Positions 30,124 through 38,415 are shown, counted from the first letter of the stretch. The stretch is DNA of 41,799 nucleotides from Trueperella sp. (GCA_022783305.1 JALEWQ010000018.1:1-41799); one strand, 5' to 3'. The notes: a model not told the origin generated them from the sequence alone. Numbers and translations: made by a program.

Positions 30124-31303
30124 CAACTCGTCCGGCTCGGAGACCACCTCCGCTGGAACCCAGACCACCACCAAGGCACCCGCCGGCGGCGGCAAGCTGA
30201 CGATTTGGACCGACGCCAACCGCGAGCCGGCCTTCAAGATCGCAGCCGATAACTACAAGGCAGACACCGGCAACGAGGTCGAGCTCGTCGTCAAGGAGAA
30301 CGACCAGATGCGTTCGGAGTTCGCCTCGCAGGCAGCGGCAGGCAAGGGCCCGGACATCGTCTTCGGTGCCCATGACTGGCTCGGCGAGTTTGTCACCAAC
30401 GGCCTCGTGGCCCCGGTCGAACTCGGCGACAAGGCTGGCGACTTCAACAAGCTGGCCGTCGACGCCTTTACCTACCAGGGCGCCACCTACGGCGTGCCCT
30501 ACGCCGTGGAGAACCTCGCCATCTTCCGCAACGCCGACCTTGTGGATTCCACCCCGGCCACCTTCGACGAAATGATCGCCAAGGGTAAGGGAGCCGGCAC
30601 CGAGTACCCGTTCATCATGCAGGTGGGTGCCGACGGCGACCCGTACACGATGTACCCCTTCGAGGCATCCTTCTCCGGCCCGGTCTTCGCGCTCGACGGC
30701 CAGAACAACTACACCTCCGAGCTCAACCTCGGCGGCGACAAGGGCAAGGCCTTCGCCCAGTGGCTCTCCGACAACGGCGAGAAGGGCACCGGCGTGCTCG
30801 ACACCAACATCACCTATGACATCGCGGTTGACGCCTTCAAGTCCGGAAAGTCCCCCTACATCCTCGGTGGCCCGTGGATGATCGCGGACTTCAAGGGCAT
30901 GAACATCGCCGTCGATCCGATCCCGGCCACCGGCGACAACCCGGTTTCCCCGTTCCTGGGCGTCCAGGGTGGTTTCATCAACGCCGGCTCGGCCAACCAG
31001 CTGCTCGCCACCGACTTCCTCGTCAACTACGTCGGTTCGAAGCAAGTCCAGGACAAGCTCTACGAGATCGGCCAGCGCCTGCCCGCTCTGACCGCCTCCG
31101 CTAACGACGCGACCACCGATCCGCTCATGGCTGGCTTCGCCGCCGCGGGCAAGGAGGCTCTCCCGATGCCGTCGCTGCCCGAGATGGGCGCCGTGTGGGG
31201 CTTCTGGGGCAAGACCGAGTCGCAGATCATCGCCGGCGACGCCGATCCCGCGGGTGTGTGGGACAAGATGATTACTGACATCAAAGCAGAGATGAATAAG
31301 TAG
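30056..31303 (+). CDS. malE: Maltose/maltodextrin ABC transporter substrate-binding lipoprotein
   Basis: Extracytoplasmic solute-binding protein, 415 residues, cluster-B (MalE) type. The lipobox is LAAC with C20. A Ser/Thr-rich linker precedes the binding lobes, which begin at KLTIWTDANREPAFKIAADNY. The segments GPDIVFGAHDWLGEFVTNGLVAPV and GVPYAVENLAIFRNADLV are typical of maltodextrin-binding proteins. AGGAGAG stands before ATG 30056. It is the first gene of malEFG, and a stem-loop after it probably keeps its level above that of the permeases. ATP hydrolysis needs an MsmK/MalK-type ATPase, which is not in the window. Confidence 0.94.
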   Translation: MRRSIALIASAGLALTLAACSDNNSSGSETTSAGTQTTTKAPAGGGKLTIWTDANREPAFKIAADNYKADTGNEVELVVKENDQMRSEFASQAAAGKGPDIVFGAHDWLGEFVTNGLVAPVELGDKAGDFNKLAVDAFTYQGATYGVPYAVENLAIFRNADLVDSTPATFDEMIAKGKGAGTEYPFIMQVGADGDPYTMYPFEASFSGPVFALDGQNNYTSELNLGGDKGKAFAQWLSDNGEKGTGVLDTNITYDIAVDAFKSGKSPYILGGPWMIADFKGMNIAVDPIPATGDNPVSPFLGVQGGFINAGSANQLLATDFLVNYVGSKQVQDKLYEIGQRLPALTASANDATTDPLMAGFAAAGKEALPMPSLPEMGAVWGFWGKTESQIIAGDADPAGVWDKMITDIKAEMNK

Positions 31304-31315
31304 CCATCGATGGAG

Positions 31316-31351
31316 AAGTGCCGGCCAGTCGTCGCTGACGGGCCGGCACTT
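31316..31351 (+). terminator. Intercistronic stem-loop between malE and malF
   Basis: AAGTGCCGGCC (31316-31326) pairs perfectly with GGCCGGCACTT (31341-31351) around a 14-base loop. It starts 12 bases after the malE stop, has no T-tract, and lies before malF. Such structures typically protect the malE mRNA or end part of the transcripts, so that binding protein exceeds permease. Confidence 0.7.
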
Positions 31352-31374
31352 GTCCTAGGACCGAAGGGGGAACT

Positions 31375-32988
31375 TTGTCTTCGATGACAGTTCAGTCCGA
31401 GGCGAACAAGGGTAGGAAGCAGCGCCGCGAGGAGCTCCGAAAGCGGGACTCGCACGCGACCAACTGGTCGGTTGGCTTCATCACCAAGCTTGTTCTCATG
31501 GCATTGGTTAATGCCCTCGGCATCTATATTGTTTTCACCGCGTACACGCTGGGTTCGTGGGTGGTTGCCACCCTCATGCTCATGGTGCTCCTGGCCGTTG
31601 ACTGGGTGTACTTCTCCAAGCGCACACTTGCCCTGAAGTACCTCGCGCCCGGCCTGGTGTTCCTGTTGATCTTCCAGGCGTTCACGATCGTCTACACCGG
31701 CTACATCGCATTCACCAACTATGGCCACCAGCACACCCTTTCCAAGGACCAGGCCATCGACGCCCTCATTTTGCAGAACGCCTTCAAGCGGGTGGAGGGT
31801 TCGCCACAGTACCCGCTCGCTATCGTCGAAAAGGGCGGCGAGCTTGGATTCGCCGTCATCGACGACGGCGATCTGTTGGTCGGCACCGCCGACACCCCGC
31901 TGAAGAAGGCCTCGGGCAAGACGGAGGGCAACACCATCACCGCCGTCGACGGCTGGGATATCATCCCGGTCTCGAGCCTGGCCGAGCGCCAGCAGGAGGT
32001 CATCGAGTTGCGCGTGCCGTTGACGGACAACCCGGAGGACGGCACGATCGGCACCCAGACCGGCTCGACCGCCTTCCAGTTCACCTCCACGCTGCGCTAC
32101 GACGAGGCGAGCGACACGATGACGAACACCGAGACGGGGCAGACCTACAAGGCCAACGGGGAGACGGGCTTCTTCGAGGCGGAGGACGGCTCCACGCTGA
32201 ACGTGGGCTGGCGCGTCGGGGTTGGCTTTGACAATTTCGTCAAGGGCTTCTCGGACGGGCGTTACGCCCAGCCCTTCGTCAAGGTCCTCATCTGGAACGT
32301 CCTGTTCGCGTTTTTCTCCGTGCTGACCACCTTTGTGCTCGGCATGATCCTGGCGATCGTGATGAATGACGAGCGGATGAAGGGACGCAAGATCTACCGC
32401 ACGATCATGCTACTTCCCTACGCTTTCCCGTCCTTCATGACGGCGTTCCTCTTCGCGGGCCTCATGAACGCCAAGTACGGCTTCTTCAACGAGATGCTGG
32501 GCACGGCGATCCCGTGGCTGACCGACCCGACGATGGCGAAGGTCTCCGTGATCCTCGTGAACCTGTGGATGGGCTTCCCCTACATGTTCCTCATCGTCAC
32601 GGGCGCGCTGCAGTCTATCCCCGGTGACCTCGTGGAGGCGGCGAAGATTGACGGCGCGAACACCTACCAGGTGTGGCGCAACGTGACCTTCCCACAGCTG
32701 ATGATTGCCTTGACGCCGCTGCTCATCTCATCCTTCGCGTTCAACTTCAACAACTTCAACCTGATCTACATGTTGAATGGGGGAGGTCCGTCGATGTCGG
32801 ACGCGTCGGTGCCGGTTGGACACACGGATATCCTCATCTCCATGGTCTACAAGATTGCGGGCCTGACGGGCGAGGCGCTGCCGAACTACGGCCTGGCCGC
32901 GGCCATGTCGCTGGTGATCTTCCTGATCGTTGGAAGCGTGTCGCTGTACTCGTTCAAGAAGTCGAACTCGCTGGAAGGACTGAAGTAG
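31375..32988 (+). CDS. malF: Maltodextrin ABC transporter permease MalF
   Basis: Inner-membrane permease of 537 residues. A cytoplasmic basic N-terminus is followed by hydrophobic helices near 40-65 and 68-80 and at about 90-115. An extracytoplasmic insertion of roughly 170 residues (about 115-285) corresponds to the P2 domain of E. coli MalF. The transport core with the EAA loop EAAKIDGANTYQVWRNVTFPQL begins at residue 421. The start is probably TTG 31375, four bases after GAAGGGGG; the alternative ATG 31384 would remove three residues but lie 13 bases from it. malG follows the stop directly. Confidence 0.94.
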   Translation: MSSMTVQSEANKGRKQRREELRKRDSHATNWSVGFITKLVLMALVNALGIYIVFTAYTLGSWVVATLMLMVLLAVDWVYFSKRTLALKYLAPGLVFLLIFQAFTIVYTGYIAFTNYGHQHTLSKDQAIDALILQNAFKRVEGSPQYPLAIVEKGGELGFAVIDDGDLLVGTADTPLKKASGKTEGNTITAVDGWDIIPVSSLAERQQEVIELRVPLTDNPEDGTIGTQTGSTAFQFTSTLRYDEASDTMTNTETGQTYKANGETGFFEAEDGSTLNVGWRVGVGFDNFVKGFSDGRYAQPFVKVLIWNVLFAFFSVLTTFVLGMILAIVMNDERMKGRKIYRTIMLLPYAFPSFMTAFLFAGLMNAKYGFFNEMLGTAIPWLTDPTMAKVSVILVNLWMGFPYMFLIVTGALQSIPGDLVEAAKIDGANTYQVWRNVTFPQLMIALTPLLISSFAFNFNNFNLIYMLNGGGPSMSDASVPVGHTDILISMVYKIAGLTGEALPNYGLAAAMSLVIFLIVGSVSLYSFKKSNSLEGLK

Positions 32989-33897
32989 ATGACTGACACT
33001 TTGGCACAGCCACAGGCGGGTCAGCTTGAGGTGGCACAAAATAAGATGAGCTTCGGCCGGTGGTTCCGTGAGCTCGGGTTCCGGCACGTGGTGGGCATGA
33101 TCGCGGTGATCTATGCGGCTTTCCCGATCGTCTACATCGTCTCAGCGGCGCTGAACCCGAATATCTCCACCACCCTCACGGGAGCGAACTCGCTCTTCTC
33201 CGATGTCTCGTTTGAGAACATCACCGAACTGTCCGACACCATGTTCTGGACCTGGCTGAAGAACACGTTGATCATCGGCGTGGCGACGTCGGTGGGTACC
33301 GTGCTCATGGGCGCTGCGGCGGCCTACGCGTTCTCGCGTTACCGCTTCAAGGGCCGCAAGGTCACGCTCATGTCGCTCATGATCATCCAGATGTTCCCGC
33401 AGTTGCTGACCTTCGTGGCCATCTTCCTGCTGTTGACCACCCTGGGTGACATCATCCCGTGGCTGGGCATCGACTCGAAGATCGCGCTGATCGCCGTCTA
33501 CTGGGGTGGGGCGCTGGGAGCGAACACCTTCCTCATGTACGGCTTCTTCAATTCGATCCCGATGGAGCTCGATGAGGCGGCGAAGATCGACGGCGCGTCT
33601 CACTCCCAGGTCTACTGGACGATCATCATGCCGCTTGTCATCCCGATCCTCGCGGTGGTCGGCCTGCTGTCCTTCATCTCCGCGTTCAACGATTTCATCC
33701 TGTCGAGGACCATCCTCACCAGCCAGGAGAACTGGACGTTGGCCGTGGGCATGAACCTGTGGGTTGGCGGCAACGACAAGCACTGGGAGTGGTTCACCGC
33801 AGGTTCGATCATCTCGGCCCTGCCGATCCTGCTGCTGTTCCTCTTCCTGCAGAAGTACATCGTTTCCGGCCTGACCGGAGGCGCTGTCAAGGGCTAA
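32989..33897 (+). CDS. malG: Maltodextrin ABC transporter permease MalG
   Basis: Second permease of the importer, 302 residues, six hydrophobic helices. The EAA loop EAAKIDGASHSQVYWTIIMPL begins at E196 and contacts the ATPase. The C-terminal tail ends in YIVSGLTGGAVKG, the MalG-type end that reaches the ATPase interface. ATG 32989 follows the malF stop with no gap, so translation is coupled. A strong terminator comes 24 bases after the stop. Confidence 0.95.
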   Translation: MTDTLAQPQAGQLEVAQNKMSFGRWFRELGFRHVVGMIAVIYAAFPIVYIVSAALNPNISTTLTGANSLFSDVSFENITELSDTMFWTWLKNTLIIGVATSVGTVLMGAAAAYAFSRYRFKGRKVTLMSLMIIQMFPQLLTFVAIFLLLTTLGDIIPWLGIDSKIALIAVYWGGALGANTFLMYGFFNSIPMELDEAAKIDGASHSQVYWTIIMPLVIPILAVVGLLSFISAFNDFILSRTILTSQENWTLAVGMNLWVGGNDKHWEWFTAGSIISALPILLLFLFLQKYIVSGLTGGAVKG

Positions 33898-33921
33898 GGA
33901 TTCTTTCCTCGCCTTATCCCG

Positions 33922-33960
33922 GCTCGGCCCCGCGCTCTCGCGCGGGGCCGAGCTTGTTAT
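33922..33960 (+). terminator. Rho-independent terminator after malG
   Basis: GCTCGGCCCCGCGC (33922-33935) pairs perfectly over 14 bases with GCGCGGGGCCGAGC (33940-33953) around TCTC, and is followed by TTGTTAT. It ends the mal operon and stands between convergent genes, so it may also stop the opposite transcript. Confidence 0.88.
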
Positions 33961-33993
33961 GTGCGGTGGGACGGGGTGAGGGGCGGCCCGGCG

Positions 33994-34728
33994 CTACTCG
34001 GCCTCAAACGTGGCCCAGGCGCGCACCGGCAGACCGTTCGCCTCGGCAATCTTCGGCCAGCCGATGGAAATGAGCGCCCCGCGCACGGGGACCTGGTCGA
34101 GATTGGCCAGCAGCTCGAGCTGGAACAGTCCGAGCCCGAGCACGTGCCGCTCCACGGCCAGATCCCCGGCCGCCGCACAGGCGAGGGCCGGATCAGTGTC
34201 GAGAGTCTCGTGCCCGATGCCGATCACCTTTCGCTCGGCGAGTGCGCTGACCGCCTCCTTTGACCATCCTGGCGAGTGAAGCGCGCCGTCGTCGTCGGCA
34301 TTGCAAAGCGCAGCGCCGTCGGGCCAGCGTTTATGCCAGTCGGAGCGGAAGGCCACGAAACTGCCGGCAGGGATGGGCCCGTACTCGGCCTCGTGAGCCT
34401 CGATGTCCGCCACCGTCAGCGCGAAGTCCGGGTTCCTCGCCACCTCCTCGTGCTTGTCAACGACGACGAGCGGCAGCACCGCCTGGTCCACCCCGAAGTC
34501 GCGGGCGAGTGCGCCGTTTTGGTGGAAGTGACCGGGGAAGTCGATATGAGTGCCGAACTGGCCGGGGAAGGTCTGGCGCTGGATGCGCAGATTGTATGGC
34601 GAATCGAAGTCAAGGATGGTGGTGTTGAGCTCGATCGCGCCGTCGGGCATGCCACCCCAGTAGGGGGAGTTCTCGTCGAGTTCGTGGGTTAGATCCACGC
34701 GGGTCAGCTTGAGGTTCCACAAAGACAT
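33994..34728 (-). CDS. Cyclase-family protein (kynurenine formamidase-like)
   Basis: A 244-residue member of the metal-dependent cyclase/arylformamidase fold. The metal motif HxGTHxDxPxH appears as QFGTHIDFPGH at 57-67, with Gln in place of the first His; H61, D63 and H67 are kept. The N-terminus (VDLTHELDENSPYWGG) and the segment VIGIGHETLDTDPA are typical. Substrate is unknown: relatives hydrolyse N-formylkynurenine, isatin or carbamates, or close polyketide rings. ATG at 34728 has AGGA nine bases upstream. It lies 70 bases downstream of metE on the same strand and may be the last gene of the methionine transcript. Confidence 0.85.
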   Translation of the reverse strand: MSLWNLKLTRVDLTHELDENSPYWGGMPDGAIELNTTILDFDSPYNLRIQRQTFPGQFGTHIDFPGHFHQNGALARDFGVDQAVLPLVVVDKHEEVARNPDFALTVADIEAHEAEYGPIPAGSFVAFRSDWHKRWPDGAALCNADDDGALHSPGWSKEAVSALAERKVIGIGHETLDTDPALACAAAGDLAVERHVLGLGLFQLELLANLDQVPVRGALISIGWPKIAEANGLPVRAWATFEAE

Positions 34729-34798
34729 GGGTATTCCTGCCAATCTGTTCAGGGTGAAGTTGTGTGAGCTAATGGGGCTGATGACCGAGCGTCGGGCG

Positions 34799-37078
34799 CT
34801 AGAGCTGCTCGCGCACCTGCGTAGCGGCCGCCACCAGGTTGCGCAGCGTCTGCTCGGTCTCGGCGTAGGCGCGGGTCTTGAGCCCGCAGTCTGGGTTGAC
34901 CCACAGGTGGTCGGAGGCGACGTTCTCCAGCGCGGCGCGGATGAGGTCGACCAGCTCGGCGGTCTGCGGCACCCGCGGGGAGTGAATGTCCCACACTCCC
35001 GGCCCGATGTCATTGGTGAAGGCGCCCTCGACCGACTCGAGTAGCTCCATGCGCGAGCGCGCGGCTTCCACGGAGGTGACGTCGGCATCGAGACCGGCGA
35101 TCGCGCCGATGATCTGGTTGAACTCGGAGTAGCACAGGTGCGTGTGGATCTGGGTGTCCTCCCGCACGCCCGAGGTGGCGAGTCGGAAGGCGCCGACCGA
35201 CCAGGCGAGGTACTCCTCGTGCTCGTCCGCGTCAAGCGGCAGGAGCTCGCGCAACGCCGGCTCATCGACTTGGATGATCGTGATGCCCTTGGCCTCCAGG
35301 TCAGCCACCTCGTCGCGTAGCGCGAGGGCGATCTGGTCGGCTACCTCGCGCAGCGGGATGTCGCGGCGCGGGAAGGACCATGCGATGATGGTCACCGGTC
35401 CGGTGAGCATGCCCTTGACAGGTTTGCTGGTGAGCGACTGGGCGTACTCGATCCATTCTCCGCCCAGCGACTGGGTACGGTAGACATCTCCCCACAGGAT
35501 CGACGGGCGCGTGCAACGCGAGCCGTAGGACTGCACCCAGCCGTTGTGGGTGACGGCGAATCCCTCCAGCAGCTCGGCGAAGTACTGAACCATGTCGTTG
35601 CGCTCGGCTTCGCCGTGGACGAGGACGTCCAGCCCGATCTCTTCTTGCAACTCGACGACATGCTTGATCTCGTTCCTTAGCACCTCCCGGTAGCCGGCTT
35701 CGTCCAGCTCTCCCGAACGCCGCTTGGCTCGGGCCACGCGTAGCTCGCTGCGCTGGGGGAAGGAGCCGATCGTCGTCGTTGGCAGGAGGGGCAGGTCGAG
35801 GCGAGCGCGCTGGAGGGCGCGGCGCAGGGCGGCATCCCCTCGGCGTCGATCCTCTGGACGCAAGGCGGACGTCCGCTCACGGACGCTGGAGACCGTCACG
35901 CCCTCGGCGCCGGCGCGCTGATCGAGCGCGGCGGTGGAGGCGGCGATCTCATCCGCGATGGCGTCCCAGCCCTCGCGAAGGCCGCGGCCGAGGGTGACGA
36001 TCTCCGTGACCTTCTCGTCGGCAAACGCGAGCCAGTTGTGCAGATTCGTGTTGAGCGGCTCCTCCCACGCCTCACCTTCGAGGGTGTGCGGGACGTGCTG
36101 GAGCGATGTCGTCGTGCTGGCAACCACCGTCGCGCCCGTGGCCCGTGCCCGCTCGAGCTTGTCCCCGGCCTGGCGAAGGTTCGTGCGCCAGATATTGCGC
36201 CCGTCCACGACGCCGGCCGCGATCGTCACGCCCTCAGCCTTCGCGCCATCGGGCAGGGTGCCGCGGTCGAGGTCCACGCCGATCGCCTCCACACCCGTGC
36301 CCACCAGGGTCTGGAAGGCGGCCGAGGAGTCGCCGTAGGGGACGGCAAGGAGGATGCGTGGGCGGGCCTCGAGCTTGGCAAGCTGGCCGTAAACGGCGGC
36401 GGCGAGCTTCGTGAGGCGGGTCCGGTCGGCGGGCAGGTTATCGGTGGCAAGCGCCGGCTCGTCGAGCTGAACCCACGGCGCCCCGGCGTCGTGAAGATCG
36501 GCTAGGAGCGCGGCGTAAGCGAGTGCGACGTCGTCGATGCGGGTGAGCGGGTCGAATCCCGGTTCGCTCTCGGTGCCCTTCGCGAGAGCAAGTAGCGTGA
36601 CCGGGCCGACGACGACGGGGCGCACCGTGTAGCCCGCCTCGGCCGCCTCGGTGAAGCGCTCGACGATCTGGCGGTCGGTGTAGGCGACGTCGGTGGTCGA
36701 GTCGATCTCGGGGACGATGTAGTGGTAGTTCGTGTCGAACCACTTCGTCATTTCGTTGGCCGGGTGGGTGGCGTCCCCGCGGGCGGCGGCGAAGTAGGCG
36801 TCGAGGCCGTCGAGGTCGGCGAAGCGACCGGGGATGATGCCGGTGAGAAAGGCGGCATCCAACACCTGGTCGTAGTAGGTGTGCGAGTCGGGGATCGCAC
36901 CCGGATCGGTCAGGCCCAGCTCTGTGAGCCGGGCGTAGTTGGCAAGACGCAGCTGGCGGGTTGCCTCAAGGAACTCCTCCTGGGTGGTCCGAGAAGCCCA
37001 GTAGGATTCGAGGGCGCGCTTAAGCTCGCGGTGAGCGCCGATGCGGGGATAGCCGAGAATGGTCGAGGGCAGAGTCAT
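34799..37078 (-). CDS. metE: Cobalamin-independent methionine synthase
   Basis: Transfers the methyl group of 5-methyltetrahydropteroyl-triglutamate to homocysteine; 759 residues, the family's usual length. The N-terminal half (TILGYPRIGAHRELKRALE) and the catalytic half are both complete. The zinc ligands are H647 and C649 (HTHLCYSEFN), E671 (SVEAARSRMELL) and C731 (VNPDCGLKTR). ATG at 37078 follows AAAGGATC; an in-frame ATG at 37132 would add 18 poorly conserved residues and lacks a site. It lies 66 bases downstream of metF, which supplies its methyl donor. Confidence 0.97.
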   Translation of the reverse strand: MTLPSTILGYPRIGAHRELKRALESYWASRTTQEEFLEATRQLRLANYARLTELGLTDPGAIPDSHTYYDQVLDAAFLTGIIPGRFADLDGLDAYFAAARGDATHPANEMTKWFDTNYHYIVPEIDSTTDVAYTDRQIVERFTEAAEAGYTVRPVVVGPVTLLALAKGTESEPGFDPLTRIDDVALAYAALLADLHDAGAPWVQLDEPALATDNLPADRTRLTKLAAAVYGQLAKLEARPRILLAVPYGDSSAAFQTLVGTGVEAIGVDLDRGTLPDGAKAEGVTIAAGVVDGRNIWRTNLRQAGDKLERARATGATVVASTTTSLQHVPHTLEGEAWEEPLNTNLHNWLAFADEKVTEIVTLGRGLREGWDAIADEIAASTAALDQRAGAEGVTVSSVRERTSALRPEDRRRGDAALRRALQRARLDLPLLPTTTIGSFPQRSELRVARAKRRSGELDEAGYREVLRNEIKHVVELQEEIGLDVLVHGEAERNDMVQYFAELLEGFAVTHNGWVQSYGSRCTRPSILWGDVYRTQSLGGEWIEYAQSLTSKPVKGMLTGPVTIIAWSFPRRDIPLREVADQIALALRDEVADLEAKGITIIQVDEPALRELLPLDADEHEEYLAWSVGAFRLATSGVREDTQIHTHLCYSEFNQIIGAIAGLDADVTSVEAARSRMELLESVEGAFTNDIGPGVWDIHSPRVPQTAELVDLIRAALENVASDHLWVNPDCGLKTRAYAETEQTLRNLVAAATQVREQL

Positions 37079-37144
37079 GGAAAGATCCTTTACTGTGTTG
37101 AGGTGTGGTTGGTGTTTCTTGGGTGCGGACATGGGGTGAGTCGT

Positions 37145-38197
37145 TTAGGCATCGTGCTCGTTTGCGACAATGTCCATGACGGCCAGGGCTGGGACGGCCT
37201 TGTTGAACGTGTAGAGGTGAACGCCGGGGGCTCCACCGTCGAGTAGTTCGAGGGCGAGGTCGGCGGCGATGCGCACGCCGATCCGTTCCTCCTGCGCGGG
37301 CGAGTCGGCCCGGGCGAGCGCGTCAAGAACCTCGGGGGAGGCCTCCACGCCGGTCAGTTCCTGGGTGCGTAGCACGCGACGGATCTGGGTGGGCGGGAGG
37401 ATGCCCGGAACGATCGGGATGGTGACCCCGGCCGCGCGGGCCAGCTCCACGAAGCGGGTGAACTCGGCGGCGTGCCAGGAGAACTGGCTGATCGCAAAGT
37501 CGGCGCCGGCCACCTGCTTGTGGACGAGGCGCTCGACCTCGGCCTCCGGCGTCGTGCCCGCGGCCGGGTTGCCTCCGGGGAAGGTGGCCACCGCGACGCG
37601 GATCGGTTGGAGCGCGCTCTGCAGGGCGAGGGACGCCGAGCGGGCGCTTCGCTTGTAGTCGACCTCGCGGATGAGGTGGATGAGGTCGGTGGCCCGCACG
37701 AGCGCGTCGTCGGCCGGCGACCAGCCCGGCTTGTTGACCGGGGGATCGCCGCGCAGGGCGAGGAAGGTGCGCACGCCCGAGTCGAGGTAGTCCGTGACGA
37801 TCTGCGTGATCTCCTCGATTGATGTGCCCACGCAGGTCAGGTGCGCGATCGGGGGAGTGGGCACGTGGCGGGCGAGGATCTCTGTGACGGCCCGGGCTCC
37901 GCGCCGATCCTGGCCAGCCGCACCGTAGGTGACGGAGATGAAGTTTGGCCGGGCGTCCACCAGCTGCTTGACCGTGGTCCAGAACTTCGGGGCCGCCTGC
38001 GGGTTGCGCGGCGGCATCACCTCAAAGGAGGTGGTGATGTGGGAGGGGAGCTGGTGGCTGGTTTGGGCGGGTAGCCAGCCGAACGACGCCGGAGAGGGCC
38101 CTGGATCGCTCGCGGCCAGCCCCGTGTCGGGGGCGGTGGTCGCAGCGTTAGAAGGTGCAGGGATAGCGGGTTGAGGGGTAGCGGTATGGGTAGCCAT
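37145..38197 (-). CDS. metF: 5,10-methylenetetrahydrofolate reductase
   Basis: FAD-dependent enzyme that reduces 5,10-methylene-THF to 5-methyl-THF, the methyl donor for MetE; 350 residues. The core TIM barrel starts near residue 53 with HITTSFEVMPPR, whose Glu is a conserved catalytic residue; NFISVTYGAAGQDR, HLTCVGTS and FLALRGDPP follow, and FAISQFSWHAAEF is the FAD/folate-binding region. A low-complexity N-terminal extension of about 50 residues rich in Ala, Pro and Thr precedes it; homologues usually lack this. ATG 38197 is chosen because AGGA lies five bases upstream; ATG 38203 is too close to that site. The gene is preceded by a structured leader with a small open frame. Confidence 0.94.
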   Translation of the reverse strand: MATHTATPQPAIPAPSNAATTAPDTGLAASDPGPSPASFGWLPAQTSHQLPSHITTSFEVMPPRNPQAAPKFWTTVKQLVDARPNFISVTYGAAGQDRRGARAVTEILARHVPTPPIAHLTCVGTSIEEITQIVTDYLDSGVRTFLALRGDPPVNKPGWSPADDALVRATDLIHLIREVDYKRSARSASLALQSALQPIRVAVATFPGGNPAAGTTPEAEVERLVHKQVAGADFAISQFSWHAAEFTRFVELARAAGVTIPIVPGILPPTQIRRVLRTQELTGVEASPEVLDALARADSPAQEERIGVRIAADLALELLDGGAPGVHLYTFNKAVPALAVMDIVANEHDA

Positions 38198-38201
38198 GAT
38201 C

Positions 38202-38220
38202 ATCCTGAAAAACGTAGGAT
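38202..38220 (-). promoter_or_regulatory. Hairpin covering the metF ribosome-binding site
   Basis: On the minus strand ATCCT (38216-38220) can pair with AGGAT (38202-38206), which contains the metF Shine-Dalgarno sequence, around a nine-base loop with five T's. The stem is only five base pairs, so it is a candidate for weak or conditional control of translation. Confidence 0.4.
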
Positions 38221-38267
38221 GTGGGCTCAAACAGTCTCGATCTGCGAGGCTGCTTGCTTCGAGGTAA

Positions 38268-38312
38268 GTGCTACGAGCGCCTGCGCGCCCAACGTGCGCA
38301 GGAACCTAGCAC
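38268..38312 (-). promoter_or_regulatory. Two-layer stem-loop at the end of the metF leader peptide
   Basis: On the minus strand GTGCTA (38307-38312), the last codons of the leader frame, pairs with TAGCAC (38268-38273). Inside lies a perfect 7-bp hairpin, CCTGCGC (38296-38302) with GCGCAGG (38280-38286). A ribosome that reaches the leader stop would break the outer stem, while one stalled earlier would leave it intact. This is the geometry of an attenuator; no T-run follows directly. Confidence 0.55.
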
Positions 38313-38380
38313 ACGTACATTCGCGCAACGAAACGGGCAGTCATGACGGACTGGGCGTTGGTGTGCGCGTAAATGTTCAT
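38306..38380 (-). CDS. Leaderless 24-residue leader peptide upstream of metF
   Basis: A 24-codon frame that begins at the predicted transcription start. The peptide opens with MNIYAHTNAQSV and ends with VARMYVC: Met is at positions 1, 13 and 21, and Cys is the last residue before TAG. No Shine-Dalgarno sequence is possible because the mRNA starts at the ATG. The stop is followed after three bases by a stable hairpin, and the last codons join an outer stem. It is probably a cis-acting regulatory peptide sensing methionine or cysteine supply. This is inference from layout; expression is not shown, and I know no matching peptide. Confidence 0.6.
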   Translation of the reverse strand: MNIYAHTNAQSVMTARFVARMYVC

Positions 38381-38386
38381 GGCGTC

Positions 38387-38415
38387 AATATAGCGCGGAT
38401 CTCTCCGGCTGTCCA
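38387..38415 (-). promoter_or_regulatory. Strong promoter of the metF-metE operon
   Basis: On the minus strand TGGACA (38410-38415, 5/6 match) and TATATT (38387-38392, 5/6 match) are 17 bases apart. Six bases separate the -10 from the ATG at 38380, so the predicted start is that A. It is one of the best promoter matches in the window. The whole non-coding stretch 38198-38597 holds this promoter, the leader above, and the terminator of the YagU gene; I see nothing else in it except an imperfect inverted repeat at 38431-38448. Confidence 0.75.

Noticed and set aside
34799..37132. metE starting at ATG 37132
   Set aside because: This start lacks a ribosome-binding site and adds a non-conserved tail; ATG 37078 has AAAGGATC and matches the family start.
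38202..38380. SAM or cobalamin riboswitch in the metF leader
   Set aside because: I looked for the SAM-I core, SAM-IV-like pairing and the cobalamin box on the minus strand and found none; the open frame with hairpins explains the leader better.
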